The notes beneath the pieces are model-generated. The model was not told the DNA's origin and ran no database searches. It was given only the letters and a program-made list of their open reading frames with translations. A DNA stretch of 49,319 nucleotides from Streptomyces inusitatus. Its GTDB lineage: Bacteria > Actinomycetota > Actinomycetes > Streptomycetales > Streptomycetaceae. How positions within the stretch are numbered: the first letter of the stretch is position 1; each line of letters starts with the position of its first letter. Positions 7,205 through 15,039 of the stretch are shown piece by piece. The stretch spans positions 170,762-220,080 of the forward strand of contig NZ_BMWG01000006.1 of the NCBI RefSeq assembly GCF_014651115.1. The letters are read 5' to 3'. A program made the position numbers and the translations under genes.

Positions 7205-8290
7205 TCAGCCGGCCGGTTCGGCCTTGCCGACCAGCAGGCACGACCAGGTGAACCCGGCTCCCGCGCTGATCACCAGGGCCCGTTCGCCGGGCTCCAGCAT
7301 CTTGTCGTGGTGCAGTTCGGCGAGCCCCGCCGCGGCGTCCCCGGCCCCCAGATGCCCGGTTTCCCGGCCGGTGGCCAGAATCTCCGCCGGGGTCAGCTCC
7401 GAGATCGCCGGGCGATAGGCCAGATCGATCGTCTTGCGGCCCAGCCTCGGCATCACCGCGTACCGCAACCGCGGGTCGGCGGCGTCGAGCCCCGCGTCGG
7501 CCAGACAGGTCCGCACCACCCGGCGCAGCCGCTCGCCGCTCGCCCGGGTGAACGCCTCCATGCCCTCCGCCGCCAGGAACGCCTTCTTCGTGCGGCGCAA
7601 GTCCACCCGCGAACTGATGGAGCGGGCGGCGGCGCTGAAAGGATCCCCGCCACGGTGCATACGCTCCAGCGCCGGTGCCGCCACGGTCGCGATCGCGTAC
7701 AGCGCCAGATCGGCGGAGCCGCCCGCGCCCTCTCCCGTACCGCTTCCCGTACCGCTTCCCGTACCGGTGTCGCGGTCCAGCGGGTGGACCACGAGCGCGG
7801 TCGCGCCGTCCCCGTACGCGATGCCGTAGTCGCCGCGCCAGCGGTCGAAACCCGGCTCGGCGAACCGGTCGGCGGTCGTCACCAGGGCCCGGCCGAGAGC
7901 GGGCTCCGCCAGCAGCCGGGCGATCGCGGTCTCCACGGCCGCCGCACCGCCGTTGCAGACCTGCTGGATGCCGAGGGGCACGGCGTCGCCCAGGCCGAGC
8001 TGATCGGCGATGTAGTGCGGCGCGGACCACAGATCGTGGCCCTGGTAGTGCATCCAGGAGTGCAGGACCAGCCCGGTAGGGCCCTCGCCCGCCGCCTCCA
8101 GCGCCGCCCGCCCCGCGAGCACCGCCATCTCCGGCGCGGAGACATCCGCGACGGGGAGCCGGTCATAGCCGAGCTCCTCCGCCGTCTCCTCCTCGATCAG
8201 CCCGAGCTCCACCGCCTCGCGCGCGCTCTGGCGCTCCGGAGGGATCCATGTACTCAGTCCCGACAGGCCCATTGGTGCCCGTAGTCGCAT
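7205..8290 (-). CDS. KAS III-like thiolase-fold acyltransferase
   Basis: A 361-residue protein of the FabH/KAS III superfamily. The nucleophile is visible as C112 in QQVCNGG, and the N-terminal half has the DLWSAPHYIADQLGL region. The canonical FabH residues are changed: the HQAN segment is VMPRLGRK, so the usual His is absent, and the GNTSAAS segment is TGHLGAGD (H313, D318). This resembles the Cys-His-Asp acyltransferases related to CerJ rather than condensing FabH. A Gly/Thr/Ser linker (residues 176-186) is encoded by a 12-bp tandem repeat. It is divergent from a crotonase gene and shares an operator-like palindrome with it. A second possible start is at 8272. It probably acts on acyl-CoA; substrate unknown. 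Confidence 0.8.
   Translation of the reverse strand: MRLRAPMGLSGLSTWIPPERQSAREAVELGLIEEETAEELGYDRLPVADVSAPEMAVLAGRAALEAAGEGPTGLVLHSWMHYQGHDLWSAPHYIADQLGLGDAVPLGIQQVCNGGAAAVETAIARLLAEPALGRALVTTADRFAEPGFDRWRGDYGIAYGDGATALVVHPLDRDTGTGSGTGSGTGEGAGGSADLALYAIATVAAPALERMHRGGDPFSAAARSISSRVDLRRTKKAFLAAEGMEAFTRASGERLRRVVRTCLADAGLDAADPRLRYAVMPRLGRKTIDLAYRPAISELTPAEILATGRETGHLGAGDAAAGLAELHHDKMLEPGERALVISAGAGFTWSCLLVGKAEPAG
7734..7766. repeat. 12-bp tandem repeat inside the KAS III gene
   Basis: The unit CCCGTACCGCTT occurs twice and then as a partial copy CCCGTACCG. On the minus strand it encodes the in-frame Gly-Thr/Ser linker. Copy number could differ between strains without a frameshift. Confidence 0.85.
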
Positions 8291-8323
8291 AAGGCTCTCC
8301 CTCGATCCCCTCGTGCATGTGAC

Positions 8324-8349
8324 AGTATGCTGATACGAGGCAGTGTACT
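8324..8349. promoter_or_regulatory. Inverted-repeat operator, site 3 (KAS III/crotonase)
   Basis: Left arm AGTATGCTGAT, spacer ACGA, right arm GGCAGTGTACT. It sits in the 77-bp gap between the divergent KAS III (start 8290) and crotonase (start 8368) genes. The right arm differs from site 1 at one position and the spacer length is the same, so one regulator, probably the MarR protein at 5369, should bind both. Confidence 0.6.
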
Positions 8350-8367
8350 TACATAAGGGGGAATGCT

Positions 8368-9195
8368 GTGTCGGAACACCTCTCCACGACCTCCGCCCGC
8401 CCCGACGCCCGGGGAATCTCGGTCACCGCCCGGGGCGCGGTCCGCGTCATCGCCTTCGCCCGGCCCGAGCGCCGCAACGGCATGGACCTGGCGATGTTCC
8501 GGGCGTACTACGACGCCCTCGCCGAAGCCGACGCCGATCCCGCCGTACGCGCCGTGGTGATCACCGGCGAAGGCGGCAGCTTCTGCTCCGGAGCCACCCC
8601 CGGGCTGCTCGCCGAACTCACCGGCGCCACCGCCCAGGAGGAACTCCTCGCCGCCCTCGGACACCCGCCGCACCTTCCCCTGACCCTGCGTAAACCCCTC
8701 ATCGCCGCCATCAACGGCAGCGCCGCCGGTCTCGGCCTGGTCCACGCCCTGTACGCCGACATCCGCTTCATGGCCGAAGGCGCCCAGCTCTCCACCGTCT
8801 TCAGCCGCTTCGGCCTGATCGCCGAGTACGGCGCCGCCTGGCTGCTGCCCCGGCTGATCGGCGTCCCCCACGCCCTGGACCTCCTGCTCTCCGCCCGCCC
8901 CGTCGACACCGCCGAAGCCCTCCGCATCGGCCTCGTACAGCGGACCGCCCCACGTCAGGAAGTGCTGGCCCAGGCCGTCGAGTACGCCGAACAGCTCGCC
9001 GAAGGCTGCTCCCCGGCCTCCCTCGCCGTCATCAGGCACCAGGTCTGGGGCGGTCTGGACACCGACTGCGCGACCGCCGCGGCCGAGTCCGTCACGCTCA
9101 TGTCCGAATCCTTTCGGCGACCCGACTTCCCCGAGGCGATGACCGCCCTCCGCGAGCGCCGCAAGCCCGCGTTCCGGCCCCTCCCCGCCGACTGA
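8368..9195 (+). CDS. Crotonase-fold enoyl-CoA hydratase/isomerase family protein
   Basis: A 275-residue protein starting at GTG 8368, after a GGGGGAA ribosome site. It has the crotonase oxyanion-hole segments (SFCSGATPG near residue 71; NGSAAGLGL near 116) and the late helix typical of the family. The two hydratase glutamates are not where they are in rat crotonase: the GGGCE position reads GLGLVH and the second site reads FSRFGLIAEYGAAW, which leaves E153 as the nearest acid. It therefore binds an acyl-CoA but may catalyse isomerisation, hydrolysis or another reaction rather than hydration. It is followed after 26 bp by the quinone-oxidoreductase gene and probably forms an operon with it. 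Confidence 0.85.
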   Translation: MSEHLSTTSARPDARGISVTARGAVRVIAFARPERRNGMDLAMFRAYYDALAEADADPAVRAVVITGEGGSFCSGATPGLLAELTGATAQEELLAALGHPPHLPLTLRKPLIAAINGSAAGLGLVHALYADIRFMAEGAQLSTVFSRFGLIAEYGAAWLLPRLIGVPHALDLLLSARPVDTAEALRIGLVQRTAPRQEVLAQAVEYAEQLAEGCSPASLAVIRHQVWGGLDTDCATAAAESVTLMSESFRRPDFPEAMTALRERRKPAFRPLPAD

Positions 9196-9221
9196 CCCGC
9201 CCTCTGCAAAGGACACAGACC

Positions 9222-10199
9222 ATGAAGGCAGTACAGGTCAACGAGTACGGCCCGTCCGACGTGCTGACCCATGTCGAACTGGACACCCCCCGGCCCGGCC
9301 CCGGCGAGGTCGCCATCGACGTCGAGTACGCGGGCGTCAACTTCGCGGAAGTCATGTTCCGGCGCGGCCAATTCAAGATCGGCGTCCCCCACATACCGGG
9401 CCTCGAAGTCTCCGGCACCGTGGCCGCCGTCGGCCCCGGCGTCACCGGCCTGACCATCGGCGGCCGAGTCGCCGCCCTCACCCTCGCCGGCGGCGGATAC
9501 GCCGAGACCGTCGTCACCCGCGCCGACTGGACCGCCCCCCTCGACGGCCCCGCCACCGACCTCTCCCCGCTGCTCGCCGCCGCCCTCCCCTGCAACGTCC
9601 CCGTCGCCATGGGCCTCCTGGAGGACGCCGCCCGCCTCCGCGTCGGCGAGACCGTCCTCGTCACCGCCCCCGCCGGCGGAGTCGGCGCGATCGTCGCCCA
9701 GCTCGCCCGCCGCATGGGCGCGAGCGCGGTCTATGGTGTGACCGGCAGCCCCGACAAGACCGACTACGCCCTCGGCCTCGGCTACGACCGGATCTTCACC
9801 CCCGACCAGCTCGCCGAAGGCATCCCCGACGCCACCGACGGCCTCGGCGTCGACATCCTCCTCGACTCCATCGGCGGCCCCCTCCGCGCATCCGCCCTCG
9901 ACCTCCTCGCCCCCCTCGGCCGCTGCGTCATCTTCGGCGACGCCTCCGACCACGACACCCCATTCCCCGGCAACTCCCTCTGGGCCTCCTCCAAATCCAT
10001 CACCGGCTACAACCTCGGCGCCCTCGCCCACGCCCGCCCCACCCTCATCCGCGACCGCCTCCACCACGCCCTCACCACCACCGCCACCGGCGACCTCCGC
10101 GTCGACGTCACCGAACTCCCCCTCACAGAGGCCGCCAAGGCGCACGACATCCTGGAGTCCAGGACGGGCACGGGGAAGTACGTACTGCGCGTGCGCTGA
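9222..10199 (+). CDS. Zinc-independent MDR family quinone oxidoreductase
   Basis: A 325-residue medium-chain dehydrogenase/reductase of the NADPH:quinone oxidoreductase group. It has a GroES-like N-terminal part (MKAVQVNEYGPSDVL, YAGVNFAEVMFRRG, IPGLEVSGTV) and a Rossmann domain with the nucleotide loop APAGGVGAIVAQLARRMGA. The structural zinc Cys cluster of alcohol dehydrogenases is missing, as usual for this group. It would reduce an enone, quinone or enoyl thioester with NADPH. It is the second gene after the crotonase and is followed by a hairpin. Confidence 0.9.
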   Translation: MKAVQVNEYGPSDVLTHVELDTPRPGPGEVAIDVEYAGVNFAEVMFRRGQFKIGVPHIPGLEVSGTVAAVGPGVTGLTIGGRVAALTLAGGGYAETVVTRADWTAPLDGPATDLSPLLAAALPCNVPVAMGLLEDAARLRVGETVLVTAPAGGVGAIVAQLARRMGASAVYGVTGSPDKTDYALGLGYDRIFTPDQLAEGIPDATDGLGVDILLDSIGGPLRASALDLLAPLGRCVIFGDASDHDTPFPGNSLWASSKSITGYNLGALAHARPTLIRDRLHHALTTTATGDLRVDVTELPLTEAAKAHDILESRTGTGKYVLRVR

Positions 10200-10222
10200 A
10201 CGCCGCGACCGGTGGCGGCCCG

Positions 10223-10246
10223 GGGGTCCCCGATCACGGGGATCCC
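10223..10246 (+). terminator. Hairpin after the quinone oxidoreductase
   Basis: Stem of TCCCCG/CGGGGA around loop ATCA, extended outward by three G-C pairs and a G-T pair. No T run follows, which is normal in this genus. Confidence 0.5.
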
Positions 10247-10434
10247 GAGGGGTGCCGAGCGGCTCCCGCATTCCACTCGAAGGCTCCCCACGACTGGGGA
10301 ACGAAAAGGCCACCACGCCGCGCCCCGGATCACCGAGCGCTCGTCCCGCTGTGGCGCGTACCTCTTCAATCGCGCCGCAGCCTCCGGCCCCACCCGGCTG
10401 AACAGCGCCTCTGCCGAGTCGTCGTATACGCGAA

Positions 10435-10473
10435 AAGACCCTGCTCTCAGCGAAAAGCTGATCACAGGGTCTT
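10435..10473 (-). terminator. Terminator of the tRNA-Arg transcript
   Basis: On the minus strand a 9-bp stem (AAGACCCTG / CAGGGTCTT) encloses a smaller stem (ATCAGC...GCTGAG) and is followed by TTCGCG. It begins about 20 bases past the tRNA 3' end. Confidence 0.75.
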
Positions 10474-10491
10474 CCGGCACTTCCTTCGAAG

Positions 10492-10563
10492 TGCCCCCGG
10501 CAGGATTCGAACCTGCGCACACGGCTCCGGAGGCCGTTGCTCTATCCCCTGAGCTACGGGGGC
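10492..10563 (-). tRNA. tRNA-Arg (anticodon CCG)
   Basis: On the minus strand the 72 bases fold fully: acceptor GCCCCCG/CGGGGGC with discriminator A, D stem GCTC/GAGC, anticodon stem ACGGC/GCCGT with loop CTCCGGA, variable loop GTGC, and T arm GCAGG-TTCGAAT-CCTGC. The anticodon CCG reads CGG arginine codons. CCA is not encoded. A terminator follows. The gene lies at the junction of the accessory genes on the left and conserved core on the right. Confidence 0.96.
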
Positions 10564-10749
10564 GCACTGTCTCCGCCGGGCTGGTGCCCTGTGCGGTGAC
10601 GGGTAGAACACTACCAGCTCGTGGCGGCTGCCCTGAACAGGGATTTCAGGGGTGGGGGAGGGCGGGGAGGAGGTGGGGGGTGTCGCTCGCACGGGGTGGA
10701 AGTGGGCAAAACCCGGACGCAGCAGTGGCGGGGGACCTACTCTCGAAAT

Positions 10750-11184
10750 GTGTCAGGCGCGTCCGGCCGTGTGCTCGTTGTCGATGACAACAGGGTCATT
10801 CGGCAATTGATCAGGGTCAACCTTGAGCTGGAGGGCTTCGAGGTCGTGACCGCGGCTGATGGTGCCGAGTGCCTGGAAGTGGTTCAGCAGGTGAGGCCCG
10901 ATGTGATCACGCTGGATGTGGTGATGCCGAGGCTCGACGGGCTGCGGACGGCGGCGAGGCTGCGGGCGGATCCGGTGACGAGTCATCTGCCGGTCGCGAT
11001 CATCAGTGCGTGTACGGCGTACGAGGTGGAGAGCGGCATGGCGGCGGGGGTGGACGCGTTTTTGGCCAAGCCTTTTGAACCGGCTGTGCTGGTGCGTCTT
11101 GTGGGGCAGCTGATGCGCCGGGAGGGGCCGCCGTCGCTGGACGGGAGGCATGGGGCGGGGCGGGCGGGGAGCAGCCGGGGCTGA
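10750..11184 (+). CDS. Stand-alone receiver-domain response regulator
   Basis: A 144-residue protein from GTG 10750. The same frame stays open upstream, but those residues are glycine-rich and not protein-like. It is a single CheY-like receiver: acidic pair in VLVVDDNRV, phospho-acceptor Asp in LDVVMPRLDG, Ser in IISACTA, and Lys in FLAKPFEP. No output domain follows, only about 20 Gly/Arg-rich residues. No histidine kinase is adjacent. It may relay phosphate or act by protein contact. The next gene, nrtL, begins 88 bp downstream with its own promoter. Confidence 0.85.
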   Translation: MSGASGRVLVVDDNRVIRQLIRVNLELEGFEVVTAADGAECLEVVQQVRPDVITLDVVMPRLDGLRTAARLRADPVTSHLPVAIISACTAYEVESGMAAGVDAFLAKPFEPAVLVRLVGQLMRREGPPSLDGRHGAGRAGSSRG

Positions 11185-11237
11185 CCGGTCGAAGGTGGAC
11201 CGAGGGCCGGCCGGGGGCCGGATGAGGAAATGGGTTC

Positions 11238-11266
11238 GCTGAAGGGGGCCCTTTCTCGCCTACGCT
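11238..11266 (+). promoter_or_regulatory. Promoter of nrtL, predicted leaderless
   Basis: A TACGCT -10 element (11261-11266) lies six bases before the GTG start of nrtL, with a GCTGAA -35 candidate (11238-11243) 17 bp upstream. Transcription would begin at or next to the start codon, and no ribosome site could be in the transcript. Confidence 0.5.
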
Positions 11267-11272
11267 TGTGCC

Positions 11273-12232
11273 GTGACACCAGCAGAGCTCTCCCGAACCG
11301 TGCTGCACGCCGTGTGCCGTGCGGTGGAGGACGGTGTGCTGCCGGCTCCCGCGCCGGAGAGTGTTTCCGTGGCCAGGCCGGGGCCCGGAGGATGCGGGGA
11401 CTACGCCACGAATATCGCGCTTCGGCTCGCCGGGGCCGCAGGGCGGCCGCCGAGGGCCGTGGCGGAGCTGCTGCGGGAGCGGATGGAGCGGGATCCGGCC
11501 ATCGCGGCGATTGAGATCACCGGGCCGGGCTTCCTCAACATCACCCTGGGGGAGGGCTCGCAGCAGGCGCTCGTCCGCGAGGTCCTGGAGCGGGGCACAC
11601 GATACGGACACCTCGCGGAGGCCGGGGAAGACGCGGAAGGCGCGGAAGAAGAAGAGGAAGAGCGCGAAACCCGCGCCCTCCTCTGGCACCGCACCACAGC
11701 CCGGCTGCTCCGCACCCAGGGCCTGGACACAACGGTCACAGGCCCCGACCCCGCCCCCGCGCCCCCGTACGACCCGGCGCTCGGGACCGACGCGGTGCGC
11801 TGGGCGCTGCTCTCCGTCGCGGCGCACGACCGGCCGCGCGTCGGGAGGCGGCTGCTGCGCCAGCACGAGAGCAACCCTCTCTTCACGGTCCGCTACGCGT
11901 ACTCCCGCACCCGCGCACTCACCCGGAACGCCGAGCGGCTCGGCTTTGGAGCCGAGCCCGGGGAGTACGTCGACACCCCGCTGGCAGGTCTGATCGCGGA
12001 CCACCCCGGTGTGCTCGCGTCCGCCGCGCGCCTCGGCGCGCCCGACCGGCTGGCCCGGCATCTGGAAGCCACCGCCGACGCCGTGCTGGGCTTCCAGCAC
12101 ACCGTGCTGCCCCGCGGTGACGAGAAACCCGCGGCCGCCCACCGCTCCCGGCTCGCGCTCGCCGAAGCCGCCGGGACGGTGCTGGCCGGCGGCCTGTCCC
12201 TGCTCGGCATCAGCGCACCCGAACATCTGTGA
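11273..12232 (+). CDS. nrtL: ArgS-related anticodon-binding protein NrtL
   Basis: A 319-residue protein. Residues about 1-100 resemble the N-terminal (additional-domain) part of arginyl-tRNA synthetase ([23 protein letters not shown]), and the C-terminal part resembles the DALR anticodon-binding domain ([29 protein letters not shown]). The whole Rossmann catalytic core with HIGH and KMSKS motifs is missing, so it cannot charge tRNA. A run of acidic residues (about 120-135) marks the junction. It is 10 bp upstream of lysA, the position argS has next to lysA in corynebacteria, which suggests it descends from an argS copy. Its function is unknown; tRNA binding or lysA control are possibilities. 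Confidence 0.85.
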   Translation: MTPAELSRTVLHAVCRAVEDGVLPAPAPESVSVARPGPGGCGDYATNIALRLAGAAGRPPRAVAELLRERMERDPAIAAIEITGPGFLNITLGEGSQQALVREVLERGTRYGHLAEAGEDAEGAEEEEEERETRALLWHRTTARLLRTQGLDTTVTGPDPAPAPPYDPALGTDAVRWALLSVAAHDRPRVGRRLLRQHESNPLFTVRYAYSRTRALTRNAERLGFGAEPGEYVDTPLAGLIADHPGVLASAARLGAPDRLARHLEATADAVLGFQHTVLPRGDEKPAAAHRSRLALAEAAGTVLAGGLSLLGISAPEHL

Positions 12233-12242
12233 GAGAGACACC

Positions 12243-13634
12243 ATGAGCCGTTCCGCCCACCCCGCCGGGCCCCGCTACGCCGATGTGCTCCCCGAGGGGC
12301 ACTACTCCGCCCCGCCCGCCGATCTGAACCGCCTCGACGGCAAGGTCTGGGCCAAGACTGTGACCCGGGGCGAGGACGGGGTCGTGAGCGTCGGCGGCCT
12401 CGAAGTGACGCGGCTGGCGGAGGAGTTCGGCACCCCGGCCTACTTCCTGGACGAGGCGGACTTCCGGGCCCGCTGCCGCGCCTGGGCCGAGGCCTTCGGC
12501 GAGGACGCCGACGTCTTCTACGCGGGCAAGGCCTTCCTCAGCCGGGCCGTGGTCCGCTGGCTCCACGAGGAGGGACTCAACCTCGACGTCTGCTCCGGCG
12601 GCGAGCTGACCTGCGCGCTGGACGCCGGGATGCCCCCCGAGAACATCGCCTTCCACGGCAACAACAAGTCCCCCGAGGAGATCGAGCGCGCCGTCCGCGC
12701 CGGCGTCGGACGGATCGTGCTCGACTCCTTCCAGGAGATCGTCCGCGTCGCCCACATCGCACGGAGCCTCGGCAGGCGGCAGCGGGTGCTGATCAGAGTC
12801 ACCGTCGGGGTCGAGGCGCACACCCACGAGTTCATCGCCACCGCCCACGAGGACCAGAAGTTCGGCATCCCGCTCGCCGGCGGGCAGGCCGCCGAGGCCG
12901 TCCGCCGGGCGCTGGGCCTCGAAGCGCTGGAGCTCATCGGCATCCACTCCCACATCGGCTCGCAGATCTTCGACACCTCCGGCTTCGAGGTGGCGGCCCA
13001 CCGCGTCATCGGGCTGCTCAAGGAGATCCGCGACGAGCACGGCGTCGAACTGCCCGAGATCGACCTCGGCGGCGGCCTCGGCATCGCGTACACCCCCGAC
13101 GACGACCCGCGTGAACCGCGTCACATCGCCAAGGCGCTCAGCGAGATCGTCGTCCGCGAGTGCGAGGCCGCCGGACTGCGCGCCCCGCGCCTCTCCGTCG
13201 AGCCCGGCCGGGCCATCGTCGGACCCACCGCCTTCACGCTGTACGAGGTGGGCACGATCAAGCCCCTGGAGGGGCTGCGGACATACGTCAGCGTCGACGG
13301 CGGGATGTCCGACAACATCCGCACCGCGCTGTACGACGCCGAATACAGCGTCGCCCTGGTCTCCCGGGCCTCCGACGCGCCCCCGATGCTCTCCCGTGTC
13401 GTCGGCAAGCACTGCGAGAGCGGTGACATCGTGGTCAAGGACGCGTTCCTCCCCGCCGACCTCGCACCCGGCGATCTGATCGCCGTGCCCGCGACCGGCG
13501 CGTACTGCCGCTCCATGGCCAGCAACTACAACCACGCGCTGAGGCCGCCCGTCGTGGCCGTCGCGGACGGCTCGGCGCGAGTGATCGTCCGGCGTGAGAC
13601 GGAGGAAGATCTCCTGCGTCTGGACGTCGGTTAA
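12243..13634 (+). CDS. lysA: Diaminopimelate decarboxylase
   Basis: A 463-residue, PLP-dependent fold-III decarboxylase that makes L-lysine from meso-diaminopimelate, the last step of lysine synthesis. K96 in FYAGKAFLS carries the cofactor. Other signatures are [43 protein letters not shown] and a late [10 protein letters not shown]. Start at ATG 12243 after GAGAGAGACACC; the frame is open further upstream within nrtL but that part is the shadow of nrtL. It is co-transcribed with nrtL and probably reads on into hom. Confidence 0.95.
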   Translation: MSRSAHPAGPRYADVLPEGHYSAPPADLNRLDGKVWAKTVTRGEDGVVSVGGLEVTRLAEEFGTPAYFLDEADFRARCRAWAEAFGEDADVFYAGKAFLSRAVVRWLHEEGLNLDVCSGGELTCALDAGMPPENIAFHGNNKSPEEIERAVRAGVGRIVLDSFQEIVRVAHIARSLGRRQRVLIRVTVGVEAHTHEFIATAHEDQKFGIPLAGGQAAEAVRRALGLEALELIGIHSHIGSQIFDTSGFEVAAHRVIGLLKEIRDEHGVELPEIDLGGGLGIAYTPDDDPREPRHIAKALSEIVVRECEAAGLRAPRLSVEPGRAIVGPTAFTLYEVGTIKPLEGLRTYVSVDGGMSDNIRTALYDAEYSVALVSRASDAPPMLSRVVGKHCESGDIVVKDAFLPADLAPGDLIAVPATGAYCRSMASNYNHALRPPVVAVADGSARVIVRRETEEDLLRLDVG

Positions 13635-13636
13635 TT

Positions 13637-13684
13637 GAGATAGATGTCTCGCATGCCGGACGGGGGATAGAAACTCTCGTCCGG
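13637..13684 (+). promoter_or_regulatory. Two hairpins between lysA and hom
   Basis: A small stem GAGA/TCTC (13637-13650) and a 7-bp stem CCGGACG/CGTCCGG (13656-13662 with 13678-13684) lie directly after the lysA stop. They could be a weak terminator or processing signal before hom. No leader peptide rich in Thr or Ile codons was seen. Confidence 0.4.
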
Positions 13685-13730
13685 TAGGTGAGACTGGTCC
13701 CACCCTTGAAGTCGTGAGAAGCGAGGTCGG

Positions 13731-15032
13731 ATGATGCGTACGCGTCCGCTGAAGGTGGCGCTGCTGGGCTGTGGAGTGGTCGGCTCAGAGGTGGCGCGCA
13801 TCATGACGACGCACGCCGACGACCTCGCCGCGCGCATCGGCGCGCCGGTGGAGCTGGCCGGAGTGGCCGTGCGGCGGCCCTCGAAGGTCCGCGAGGGGAT
13901 CGACCCGGCGCTCATCACCACCGATGCCACCGCGCTCGTCAAACGCGGCGACATCGACGTCGTCATCGAGGTCATCGGCGGCATCGAGCCCGCCCGCACC
14001 CTCATCACCACCGCCTTCGAGCACGGCGCCTCCGTGGTCTCCGCCAACAAGGCGCTGCTCGCCGAGGACGGCACGACCCTCTACGCCGCCGCCGAGCAGC
14101 ACGGCCGCGACCTCTACTTCGAGGCCGCCGTCGCCGGTGCGATCCCGCTGATCAGGCCGCTGCGCGAGTCCCTCGCCGGCGACAAGGTCAACCGGGTCCT
14201 CGGCATCGTCAACGGCACCACCAACTTCATCCTCGACCGGATGGACAACTCCGGCGCCGGATACTCCGAGGCGCTGGACGAGGCGACCGCCCTCGGTTAC
14301 GCGGAGGCCGACCCCACCGCCGACGTCGAGGGCTTCGACGCCGCCGCCAAGGCCGCCATCCTCGCCGGGATCGCCTTCCACACCCGGGTCCGGCTGGACG
14401 ACGTCTACCGCGAGGGCCTCACCGAGGTCACCGCCGCCGACATGGCCTCCGCCCGGCGGATGGGCTGCACCGTGAAGCTGCTCGCGATCTGCGAGCGCGC
14501 CGCCGACGGCAAGTCGGTCACGGCCAGGGTGCACCCCGCGATGATCCCGCTCAGCCACCCGCTCGCCTCCGTCCGCGAGGCGTACAACGCCGTCTTCGTG
14601 GAAGCGGAGGCCGCCGGGCAGCTGATGTTCTACGGACCCGGCGCGGGCGGCTCGCCGACCGCGTCCGCGGTACTCGGCGACCTGGTCGCCGTCTGCCGCA
14701 ACAAGCTCGCCGGATCCACCGGACCGGGCGAGTCCGCGTACAGCCGACTGCCCGTGAGCCCCATGGGCGACGTGGTCACGCGGTACCACATCAGTCTCGA
14801 CGTGGCCGACAAGCCTGGCGTACTCGCCCAGGTCGCGACGGTCTTCGCCGAGCACGGCGTATCGATCGACACGGTGCGCCAGCAGAGTCGTCCAGATGGC
14901 GGCGGCGAGGCATCGCTCGTGGTCGTCACCCACCGCGCGCCCGACGCGGCCCTCTCCGGGACCGTCGAGGCGCTGCGCGAGCTCGACACCGTGCGCGGTG
15001 TCGCCAGCATCATGCGTGTTGAAGGGGAGTAA
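13731..15032 (+). CDS. hom: Homoserine dehydrogenase
   Basis: A 433-residue enzyme that reduces aspartate semialdehyde to homoserine with NAD(P)H. It has an N-terminal Rossmann motif ([11 protein letters not shown]), the conserved [11 protein letters not shown] and [12 protein letters not shown] segments, the family pattern around [21 protein letters not shown], and a C-terminal ACT domain from about residue 350 ([20 protein letters not shown]), the usual site of threonine feedback. The start is at ATG 13731 or the next ATG; GAGGTCGG lies before it. thrC begins 8 bp after its stop. Confidence 0.95.
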   Translation: MMRTRPLKVALLGCGVVGSEVARIMTTHADDLAARIGAPVELAGVAVRRPSKVREGIDPALITTDATALVKRGDIDVVIEVIGGIEPARTLITTAFEHGASVVSANKALLAEDGTTLYAAAEQHGRDLYFEAAVAGAIPLIRPLRESLAGDKVNRVLGIVNGTTNFILDRMDNSGAGYSEALDEATALGYAEADPTADVEGFDAAAKAAILAGIAFHTRVRLDDVYREGLTEVTAADMASARRMGCTVKLLAICERAADGKSVTARVHPAMIPLSHPLASVREAYNAVFVEAEAAGQLMFYGPGAGGSPTASAVLGDLVAVCRNKLAGSTGPGESAYSRLPVSPMGDVVTRYHISLDVADKPGVLAQVATVFAEHGVSIDTVRQQSRPDGGGEASLVVVTHRAPDAALSGTVEALRELDTVRGVASIMRVEGE

Positions 15033-15039
15033 AGGACCC

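Noticed and set aside
7734..7766. Short tandem repeats as a CRISPR-like array
   Set aside because: A 12-bp unit with no spacers, in frame in the KAS III gene; no cas gene anywhere in the window.
6306..9195. A classical antibiotic gene cluster around the SARP and KAS III genes
   Set aside because: No PKS, NRPS, terpene or RiPP core gene and no resistance gene is present in the neighbourhood; only the regulator type suggests it.
8955..10520. A 521-residue minus-strand open frame across the crotonase and reductase genes
   Set aside because: Gly/Glu/Val-rich, no domain, antisense to two well supported genes; a typical GC-bias shadow.
10200..10563. Integrative element in tRNA-Arg
   Set aside because: No integrase, excisionase or duplicated tRNA 3' end was seen within the window.
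11641..11665. GAA-rich tract in nrtL as a frameshift or expansion error
   Set aside because: The frame continues cleanly into the DALR domain on both sides, so the acidic run is simply coded.
13637..13730. A riboswitch or attenuator before hom
   Set aside because: Two small hairpins exist, but no leader peptide or known riboswitch core was found.
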